From Clostridiaceae bacterium (lineage in GTDB: Bacteria > Bacillota > Clostridia > Acetivibrionales > DTU013), in contig JAAZKL010000210.1 of the NCBI GenBank assembly GCA_012799845.1, positions 1 through 7,186 on the forward strand: a DNA stretch of 7,186 bases. Reading direction: 5' to 3'. Both the position numbers and the translations under genes were made by a program. Under the pieces are notes generated by a model. The model searched no databases and was not told the origin of the DNA. It saw nothing but the letters and a program-made list of their open reading frames with translations. This document shows, one piece after another, positions 1 to 4,996 of the stretch (its first letter is position 1; every line of letters starts with the position of its first letter).

Positions 1-34
1 CAGTAATGGAACGGTAAAATATCAGTCCTTCCTG

Positions 35-168
35 CCTTCCTGCTTGCTCCTGCCGCTTCCTTCCTGCCGCCCCCCTTCCTTCCTACCTCTTCCTGCCTGC
101 CGCCCCCTTCCTGCTTGCTCCTGCCGCTTCCTTCCTGCCGCCCTCCTTCCTTCCTACCTCTTCCTGCC
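35..168. repeat. Two-copy 71-nt tandem repeat, pyrimidine-rich on the plus strand
   Basis: Positions 35-97 recur at 106-168 with a period of 71 nt and, by eye, one mismatch (C at 73, T at 144). The plus strand is nearly all C and T with scattered G, built from smaller motifs such as CTTCCTGCC. The minus strand is therefore purine-rich, with G runs up to seven long, and could in principle form triplex or G-quadruplex structure. No convincing reading frame crosses it. It lies more than 1 kb beyond the last gene of the minus-strand cluster. Function unknown; replication slippage is the simplest origin. Confidence 0.9.
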
Positions 169-170
169 GA

Positions 171-548
171 ACGAAAAATGAAAATGTGCAAAGGCCAGCA
201 GGCATGACGGATCCAGTTGCCGGAAGGAAATCAGGAGTCAGCAGGCAACATACGTTGTGGACTTCGGTTCAATATCACGTATCACGTTTATGGGTATCGA
301 ATTTCCACCATTATACGGACATAACTCACCATTATGTCGTTGTGAGCAAAATTTCAGGAAATGCTGCCGATCTTGAATTTTTTCATTTACCATAACCCGG
401 TATTCGCCATTTTATGTCTATAAAAAATGAAAATATTCAATAAATTTCCCGGGAAATACACCTTTTAGTTGCATTTTTGCTCAAGTGCCATGACAAAAAT
501 TCAGGTAATGTGGTTAAGCGTTCAATTAGCCCCCGACTGCCTCTGTCT
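171..548. other. Intergenic stretch without a recognisable gene
   Basis: No supported gene is seen here. Short plus-strand frames (for example 186-395) lack a good ribosome binding site and have no recognisable composition. Weak repetition is present: CACCATTAT occurs at 306-314 and 327-335, with a looser relative near 405-418. A stretch at 343-363 resembles 491-510 around the motif TTCAGG. No clear promoter or terminator could be assigned. Confidence 0.5.
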
Positions 549-609
549 CGTCTCTGATCCGCCTGTTGACTTCATCCAGACTGCTTATCAACCGTCTCTG
601 ATCCGCCTG
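549..609. repeat. Pair of 17-nt direct repeats
   Basis: CGTCTCTGATCCGCCTG occurs at 549-565 and again, identical, at 593-609, a shift of 44 nt. The bases just after each copy (TTGAC and CCGAC) are also related. The pair lies just ahead of the 15-nt tandem array and shows that duplication in this spacer goes beyond that array. Confidence 0.85.
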
Positions 610-621
610 CCGACCCGGGCA

Positions 622-726
622 TTGAAGTTACAGGGTTTGAAGTTACGGGTATTGAAGTTGCAGGGTTTGAAGTTGCGGGTATTGTCGTTGTAGGGTTTGA
701 AGTTGTAGGGCTTGAAGTTGCGGGGC
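622..726. repeat. Seven-copy 15-nt tandem repeat
   Basis: Seven consecutive 15-nt units start at 622, 637, 652, 667, 682, 697 and 712, with consensus TTGAAGTTGCRGGGT (R = A/G; unit ends vary). The first four alternate between a CAGGGT-type and a CGGGTA-type ending, so units 1-2 and 3-4 form a 30-nt higher-order repeat. Because 15 is a multiple of three, short open frames run through on both strands. Their pentapeptide patterns follow from the DNA repeat, and none has a good ribosome binding site. Function unknown. Confidence 0.92.
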
Positions 727-762
727 TGTGGCAGTTGAATAGAGAAAAAATCCCCAATAGCC

Positions 763-788
763 CGGGGCTTTGACACGGGGCTTTGACA
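763..788. repeat. Exact 13-nt tandem duplication
   Basis: CGGGGCTTTGACA is present at 763-775 and immediately again at 776-788. The flanking motif CAGTTGAATA also occurs twice, at 732-741 and 787-796. This looks like a recent slippage or duplication event in the same non-coding region as the 15-nt array. Confidence 0.85.
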
Positions 789-801
789 GTTGAATAAATG
801 G

Positions 802-831
802 AAAAGTACGTGAAAGCCTTGGTTTCCGTAC
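802..831 (-). terminator. Possible intrinsic terminator of the minus-strand cluster
   Basis: Reading the minus strand from 831, GTACG then GAAA pair with TTTC and CGTAC across a seven-base loop, with one bulged base. That gives about nine base pairs at 831-806. The stem is followed directly by TTTTCC and an AT-rich stretch. The structure lies about 460 nt beyond the stop codon of the last gene, which is far for a dedicated terminator. The stem is short in GC and the U run is interrupted, so the call is tentative. Confidence 0.3.
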
Positions 832-849
832 TGACTATCAGATAGTTAG
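831..849. repeat. Short palindrome next to the terminator-like hairpin
   Basis: CTGACTATC and GATAGTTAG flank a single central A at 840. The arms match over nine positions with one G-T pair. It abuts the hairpin at 806-831, sharing base 831. Such symmetry could be a protein-binding site; as RNA it could only fold if the arms open in the middle. No gene starts close by, so no role is assigned. Confidence 0.5.
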
Positions 850-1144
850 CTCAAGCCAGATGAAAAAATTTTTTTATAAAGCACGAAATCGTAAAAACAT
901 TACGCACTTTTCAGCAAGATACTAAAAGCTTGAAGTTCGCTGTTATCAACGGTTTCCGAGCTTTTTATCTTCTCCAACTGTCAAAGGCGGGATAATAACA
1001 GCGGACTGTTGCCGTTGTCAACAGAAAATTTCATACCAACATGTCAACGTGCAAAATATCAGTAAATTCGTGTCCGGTTACAGCAGGGCCGTCAAAGCCG
1101 CGTTTCTTTTCAAGGCCTGCCCTCCCCATACACAAATATTCATC
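850..1144. other. AT-rich non-coding stretch
   Basis: No gene is supported here. An A6T7 tract at 863-875 may bend the DNA. AAAAGCT at 924-930 is complementary to AGCTTTT at 959-965 across a 28-nt interval, and a T run follows on the plus strand. This could be a weak bidirectional terminator, but the loop is long. AACAG/CTGTT flank CGGA near 997-1010 as a minor hairpin. Confidence 0.4.
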
Positions 1145-1301
1145 GAAACTGCCTTCCTCATGGAAACCGCCTCCCCCACTTGAAAACCGCCTTCCTCATG
1201 GGAACTGCCTCCTTCAAACGGGAACTGCCTCCCTCGCCTGGAAAATGCCTCATTCACACGGAAACTGCCTCCCTCACCCGGAAACAGCCATCCGTTACCT
1301 G
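1145..1301. repeat. Degenerate 20-nt tandem repeat, about 8 units, overlapping a stop codon
   Basis: Units begin at 1145, 1163, 1183, 1201, 1221, 1241, 1261 and 1281. They are 18 to 21 nt long, mostly 20. A representative minus-strand unit is CGGGTGAGGGAGGCAGTTTC, with GGAGGCAGTTTC the best-kept part. The last unit, at 1281-1301, contains the stop codon (1295-1297) of the membrane protein gene, so the array begins at the very end of that gene and forms the start of its 3' untranslated region. Every full unit carries a purine-rich GGAGG-like core. Origin and function are unknown. Confidence 0.88.
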
Positions 1302-1966
1302 AACAACCGCATGAGCCAGTCGACGATCATCGCGTCGAAAACCATGCCGAACAGGAAATTCCACGTGAAAACTATTATGAACAGCAGTCTTTGGAACAGC
1401 ATATTCATCCGGAATAATGCATCTATCCCCCTTGTCATTATTGCCGCATGCCAAACCATAAGTGCCATGAACAATATCAATAACAGGTTCTGCATCAGAA
1501 CGGAACCATCCCCGGCGGTGTCCAGTGAAAACAGGTAGTTAAGAGCGAGCGACACAGGGATTATTATAAAGTGCGACACTATATATACCTTCATTACCTT
1601 GAACACGGAGGGCTGCAGCGGAGGCTTCTGATCCTTGGCCCCGATGCCGGTGTTCATGATGAACTGGGTCTCCTTTTTCTTCAGATAGCGGGCTATATCA
1701 AAAAGGGGCGCGCTGATGCATATGACGTCGATAAAACCCAGAAGCAGCAGCACCAGGACTGCCATGCCGGCATTGTATACGATATCGGGGGTCGATTTGC
1801 CGATAAACAGGTTCTTTATAATGAACATTACATCAGGCAGCAGAAAGTCTATCACTCCTATGAGCACTATACCAGCTATAAGCGTCGCTTTCCCGTCGGT
1901 CAGTTTCTCATAGGCCTTGACCGGAAACAACAACAAGTTCAACAGTTTTTTCTTAAAATTTTCCAT
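1295..1966 (-). CDS. Multi-pass membrane protein, possibly YIP1 family
   Basis: A 223-residue integral membrane protein. The start is set at the ATG at 1966 because AAAGGAG lies at 1978-1972, five bases upstream; the frame opens further upstream, but only through the 22-nt repeat array. About five hydrophobic segments are visible, near residues 27-50, 67-88, 125-147, 160-180 and 195-215. Basic residues follow the second (RYLKKKE), and the N-terminus is lysine-rich. Size and topology fit YIP1-like five-span proteins, which occur beside ABC-2 transporter genes in Clostridia. That family call rests on overall character, not on a diagnostic motif. It is the last gene of the cluster, separated from the second permease by 309 nt with a repeat array, so it may have its own regulation. 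Likely an accessory membrane protein of the exporter or an independent small gene. Confidence 0.75.
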   Translation of the reverse strand: MENFKKKLLNLLLFPVKAYEKLTDGKATLIAGIVLIGVIDFLLPDVMFIIKNLFIGKSTPDIVYNAGMAVLVLLLLGFIDVICISAPLFDIARYLKKKETQFIMNTGIGAKDQKPPLQPSVFKVMKVYIVSHFIIIPVSLALNYLFSLDTAGDGSVLMQNLLLILFMALMVWHAAIMTRGIDALFRMNMLFQRLLFIIVFTWNFLFGMVFDAMIVDWLMRLFR

Positions 1967-2005
1967 GACTTCTCCTTTGCATTCAGCAGCCCATCCGCAT
2001 GCACT

Positions 2006-2115
2006 GCTGTTATATTGACTAACATATGCTGTTATATTGACTAACATATGCTGTTATATTGACTGACATATGCTGTTATATTAACTGTCATATGCTGTCA
2101 TATTGACTGACATAC
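2006..2115. repeat. Five-copy 22-nt tandem repeat with dyad symmetry, upstream of the membrane protein gene
   Basis: Five abutting 22-nt units start at 2006, 2028, 2050, 2072 and 2094, with no length variation. Units 1 and 2 are identical. Each carries an interrupted inverted repeat: TGTTA-N7-TAACA in units 1 and 2, TGTCA-N7-TGACA in unit 5 (changed on both arms so that symmetry is kept), one G-T mismatch in unit 3 and a poorer match in unit 4. A 22-bp spacing is close to two helical turns, so equivalent sites would face the same side of the DNA. The array ends 40 nt before the start codon at 1966. A cooperative operator array is plausible; replication iterons are another possibility, but no rep gene is present. 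The binding protein is unknown. Confidence 0.85.
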
Positions 2116-2275
2116 GTATTTTCAGTTCCAGGCTCGCCGGGTACAGTTCCGGTTTGTACGACTTCCGAAGCTTTCCGAAGCATTCGGCTCCTTTATATCG
2201 TACGACTTGGTGCCTCGTTCCGGATAACCCGATCTCTTCGCCCCGAAACCCCCTGGATACCGCTTTTGCTTATCT
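2116..2275. other. Spacer between second permease and membrane protein gene
   Basis: No firm gene. CCGAA/TTCGG flank GCA at 2175-2187, a five-pair hairpin beside a second partial copy of the same bases at 2165-2175. GTACGACTT is repeated at 2156-2164 and 2200-2208. On the minus strand AAAGGAG (2196-2190) precedes an ATG at 2183 that opens a 31-codon frame ending at 2088 inside the 22-nt array; it is not called as a gene. No U-rich terminator follows the permease stop at 2276. Confidence 0.4.
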
Positions 2276-3484
2276 CTATACTTTCCTCATCTGCATCCTT
2301 ATAATAACATAACTCGCAGGCAATAACACCATGGATGCAGCAAGAAGGACAGTTGCCGGCAGCAGCACCGCAGATGTGTCAGCGGGATCCAGCAGCAGAC
2401 CGTTGAGCGCGCTCAGGGCCCATCCCTGCGGCGTCAGCAGGGACAGCATCTTTATCCTTTCAGGCATTTCGATGAAATTCCAGAAGCATCCCCCCATAAA
2501 GCCCGTAAGCAACGCTATCACGGGTGCGCCAGCCTGAAGCTGGGCCTGCGTTTTCAGCACGGATGAAAGGAACATGCTGATCGCGACGACAGCGACCAGG
2601 TACGACAGCAGCGCGGCATAGGACAGGACCCCGTTGAACAGCACTATGTCAAAGAACAGTTTCAGGATGGCGCTGAACATCGCGATCTGAAGGATGCCTG
2701 CAGCGAGCAGCGCCAGGACGCTGCCTCCGAAGGACACCGCGACTGCCCCGTGCCCGGCGCCCAGTCTTTTTATGGTGCCGTTGGTCCTTTCCTCCACAAG
2801 CCAGCCGCCTCCGAACAGCATGAAGAACATTATGAATGCCGTTATCAGTCCGGCGGAGGATGCGGTGGTCGCCGGCATCGAGACCCTGTCCACAGGCTCG
2901 GTGGCGGTTCCCTTGAGTTCCCTGTAATCTATGGTCATCAGCGGCTCCGGTTCCCAGAAGGAGTCGGAGTATGCTTTCACCTCTTCCCTGAAGCCGCTTC
3001 CCATGTCGATCCCCAGTTCTTCGTACTTGCTCGTAACGCTGTTGGCGGCCATGCTGTTCATTATCATCCTGAACGCTTCGCCTGCCACGATTTCCCTGGT
3101 GAATTCGGCGGAATACGATGACGGTGAAATGTACATTTCTATCAGCCCGTCGCTCTCTCCCCGTTCCACGGACATCTCGAATCCCGGTCTTATGATGCAG
3201 ACCTGCTCAACCTGGTTGTTCTCCAGCATCTTCTCCGCTTCTTCCCTGTCCGCGATGAACAGGCTGATGCCTTCCTTGCCTTTCAGCCTGCCCGTCAGCA
3301 GCCGGGAACTGCTGCTCATATCCTCGTCGACGATGGCGACGGGTATGGTGTTTAGCTTCTCGTACCTGAGCGCATATCCTGCCGCGACGGTTATCAGTAT
3401 CGGGATGATTATCATCGCTACAAAGAAAAGCTTGTCTGCCAGCATCATTTTCAATTTATAGAATGTGACCGATATCAGCCTGAT
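2276..3484 (-). CDS. ABC-2 type exporter permease, second subunit (apparent ATC start)
   Basis: Membrane subunit of an ABC exporter. It has the usual architecture of this permease class: a first membrane helix near residues 17-36, a large extracytoplasmic domain to about residue 205, then five C-terminal helices. The helix following the loop contains FFMLFGGGW and leads into EERTNGTIKR, and the late motif MPERIKMLSLLTPQGWALS is typical of the family. The reading frame is open to 3631, but the upstream part (about 49 residues, cysteine- and histidine-rich) overlaps the first permease and looks non-coding. The best start by position is ATC at 3484, eight bases after AGGAGGAGG, giving 402 residues, the same length as permease one. 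Alternatives are CTG (3478), TTG (3454) and ATG (3448); the last cuts into the conserved N-terminus. The five-base gap to the upstream stop implies translational coupling. Family assignment is firm; substrate and exact start are not. Confidence 0.9.
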   Translation of the reverse strand: MRLISVTFYKLKMMLADKLFFVAMIIIPILITVAAGYALRYEKLNTIPVAIVDEDMSSSSRLLTGRLKGKEGISLFIADREEAEKMLENNQVEQVCIIRPGFEMSVERGESDGLIEMYISPSSYSAEFTREIVAGEAFRMIMNSMAANSVTSKYEELGIDMGSGFREEVKAYSDSFWEPEPLMTIDYRELKGTATEPVDRVSMPATTASSAGLITAFIMFFMLFGGGWLVEERTNGTIKRLGAGHGAVAVSFGGSVLALLAAGILQIAMFSAILKLFFDIVLFNGVLSYAALLSYLVAVVAISMFLSSVLKTQAQLQAGAPVIALLTGFMGGCFWNFIEMPERIKMLSLLTPQGWALSALNGLLLDPADTSAVLLPATVLLAASMVLLPASYVIIRMQMRKV

Positions 3485-3489
3485 TTTAC

Positions 3490-4698
3490 TTACCTCCTCC
3501 TGGCAAACCGCATTGTGAAAGCAGATGCGGCAAACATGGCAAGGCCCATAGCTGCAAGTATCAGGGCATGTGCGCCGGTATCGGTCACGTTGCTGCCCGA
3601 AAACAGTACCATGAAGCCGTCCATTGCCCATCTGTTTATCGTAAATGCGCTGATCCTGCGGATACCTTCAGGCATCGACGTGAGCGGATATATGCTGCCG
3701 CCCAGCACAGCCATCAGCAGTATCCCGAGATTTCCGATGATGTCGGCCGAGGCCGGAGTCGGCGAGACCGATGCCGTAAACACGGACCAGGCGCTTACTG
3801 CGAGTATCATTCCTCCGAAAAGCATCAGTACGTCCTTTACCGGTGCTCCCCAATAATTGTTGAAAACCCTGGAAGTCAGGAATATTATAATACCGAACTG
3901 GATCACAAGCAGCATGACTGAAACCAGCAGCTTCGACAATACAACCTTCCAGATCCTCACCGGCGCTGCCGCCAGGCGCGAAGTGATCCCGCTTGTCCGC
4001 TCAGTCACGAGCATTTTCATGCCCGGCATGCCTGCGAACATCATGAAGACCACTATCAATGCGGCGGTGAAGTACTCCGCAGGTGTGACGGTGTATTCGT
4101 CCACGGCCTCCTCGGATACGAATATGGATGTCCTTGCAAGCGCCGCAAGCACGGAGTCCATGACAGCCTCATTGAACCTGGCGTCCATCTCGCTGTCCGA
4201 AAGGCCGGCTTCGGTGTCATAATGCCAAATGGTATTGATCGCGCCCTGGGCAGCTGATACAAGGTTTGCAGCACTTTGCACCGTGCTCTTCACTATATAT
4301 GCCTGAAGCGGCATCACGCCGTTCCCCACCACGGTGACAGGCTTGTTCTCGCCTATTGCGACGCTGCTGGTAAAATCTTCAGGGATGATGATCACCCCGC
4401 CGACCTCCTTGTCGGCCAGGCTGCGCAGCGCCTCTTCTTCGTCCAGGATCATGACTTCACTGAATATTGAGATCTCCTCGAGCTGGTTGATCAGCATCCT
4501 CGTCTGCGTCGTGTCCTCCCTGTCCGCAACAGCTATCGGGAAGGGCTCGATAAAGCTGCTCTTTTCCAGGTAGGGAGACAGAGCGTATGAAAAAAATGAT
4601 ATAAAGAACAACGGGGCAGCGAGCAGCAAAATGCAGGCCTTCCAGTCCCTGAGGAAAAGCTTTATGTCATTTTTAAGCAACGCCATGAATGATGTCAT
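3490..4698 (-). CDS. ABC-2 type exporter permease, first subunit
   Basis: Membrane subunit of an ABC exporter, 402 residues, working with the ATPase at the right edge and probably as a heterodimer with the next gene. A hydrophobic helix lies at about residues 22-43. It is followed by an extracytoplasmic domain of roughly 160 residues, then five helices near 210-232, 258-282, 290-312, 320-341 and 375-397. The cytoplasmic stretch TERTSGITSRL after helix two and the late MPEGIRRISAF motif match the same positions in the second permease (EERTNGTIKRL, MPERIKMLSLL), so the two are paralogues. The N-terminus (KNDIKLFLRDWK) is the normal cytoplasmic lead-in. The ATG at 4698 is chosen as the first in frame; its upstream AGG is weak, unlike the strong site of the next gene. 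The C-terminal RRR is written in AGG codons that double as that ribosome binding site. Confidence 0.93.
   Translation of the reverse strand: MTSFMALLKNDIKLFLRDWKACILLLAAPLFFISFFSYALSPYLEKSSFIEPFPIAVADREDTTQTRMLINQLEEISIFSEVMILDEEEALRSLADKEVGGVIIIPEDFTSSVAIGENKPVTVVGNGVMPLQAYIVKSTVQSAANLVSAAQGAINTIWHYDTEAGLSDSEMDARFNEAVMDSVLAALARTSIFVSEEAVDEYTVTPAEYFTAALIVVFMMFAGMPGMKMLVTERTSGITSRLAAAPVRIWKVVLSKLLVSVMLLVIQFGIIIFLTSRVFNNYWGAPVKDVLMLFGGMILAVSAWSVFTASVSPTPASADIIGNLGILLMAVLGGSIYPLTSMPEGIRRISAFTINRWAMDGFMVLFSGSNVTDTGAHALILAAMGLAMFAASAFTMRFARRR
3493..3501 (-). promoter_or_regulatory. Strong ribosome binding site deciding the second permease start
   Basis: AGGAGGAGG on the minus strand forms the last three arginine codons of the first permease, directly before its TAA stop at 3492-3490. 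It is a near-ideal anti-16S match. Only an ATC codon lies at the usual distance (eight bases, at 3484-3482). The nearest ATG in frame is at 3448, more than 40 bases away. The placement strongly suggests coupled translation of the two permeases. Confidence 0.75.
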
Positions 4699-4801
4699 TT
4701 TGCCTGTCCGACCCCCTGCATTGTATCGTTGGGCCTGTCCAATGTTTTCTGTGTTATGCCGGCTGTATGCTTTGCGGCATTCATCCGGATCGATGCCACG
4801 G

Positions 4802-4959
4802 TGCCGTGTCGGCCTGGTGTCCTAAGACGCCATGCCAGGTATGCCGTGTCGTCCGGGTGCTTTACTTCGTCATGCCGGCCTGCTGTGTCGGCCTAATACC
4901 TTTATACGTCAGGCCAGGCATGCTGTGTCGGCCTAATGCCTTAATACGTTATGCCGGCC
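4802..4959. repeat. Four-copy ~40-nt tandem repeat between the anchored protein and first permease genes
   Basis: Units of 39 or 40 nt begin at 4802, 4842, 4881 and 4921. Each opens with TGCYGTGTCGKCC and ends with a GCCAGG- or GCCGGCC-type segment. A weaker relative may extend leftwards to about 4755. Units contain inverted segments: GGTGTC/GACGCC around CTAA at 4816-4831, and GGCCT/AGGCC at 4890-4915, so transcripts could form serial hairpins. The array fills much of the 278-nt gap between two cluster genes. It could act as a transcript-stabilising or attenuating spacer, but no T run marks a terminator. Base changes between copies suggest an old array. Confidence 0.82.
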
Positions 4960-4971
4960 TGGTGCCTAACA

Positions 4972-4996
4972 ATGCACTACCAGCCCAGCAGTGCAT
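4972..4996 (-). other. Hairpin spanning the stop codon of the anchored protein gene
   Basis: ATGCACT at 4972-4978 is complementary to AGTGCAT at 4990-4996, giving seven pairs across an 11-nt loop. The stop codon (4979-4977) lies at the base of the loop. No U run follows on the minus strand, so this is not a standard terminator. It could influence decay or processing of the transcript ahead of the repeat-filled spacer. Confidence 0.4.

Noticed and set aside
572..776. Two minus-strand frames coding pentapeptide repeats (NPATS-like and NFKPC-like)
   Set aside because: Starts are TTG and GTG without ribosome binding sites. Both frames are by-products of the 15-nt DNA repeat, and two overlapping frames being equally open supports that.
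1041..1538. 165-codon plus-strand frame covering the 20-nt array
   Set aside because: The repetitive Pro/Leu/His text comes from the DNA repeat, and the remainder is antisense to the membrane protein gene.
1571..2044. 157-codon plus-strand frame
   Set aside because: Antisense to the YIP1-like gene, with low-quality composition and no ribosome binding site.
1967..2047. Upstream extension of the YIP1-like gene into the 22-nt array
   Set aside because: The extra residues are coded by the repeat, and AAAGGAG five bases before the ATG at 1966 marks that start.
622..2115. CRISPR array
   Set aside because: The repeats abut one another without unique spacers, and no cas gene is present.
2006..2115. 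Plasmid replication origin iterons
   Set aside because: No replication initiator gene is present, and the setting is the 5' region of a membrane protein gene, so a regulatory array is the simpler reading. Not excluded.
2006..2115. Sigma-70 type promoter built from TTGACT and TATAAC-like words in the repeat
   Set aside because: At no copy do a -35-like and a -10-like word fall 16 to 18 nt apart with good matches on either strand.
3485..3631. N-terminal extension of the second permease to an ATG at 3631
   Set aside because: It would add about 49 Cys/His/Arg-rich residues overlapping the end of the first permease in another frame. The strong ribosome binding site at 3493-3501 lies inside it and argues for a later start.
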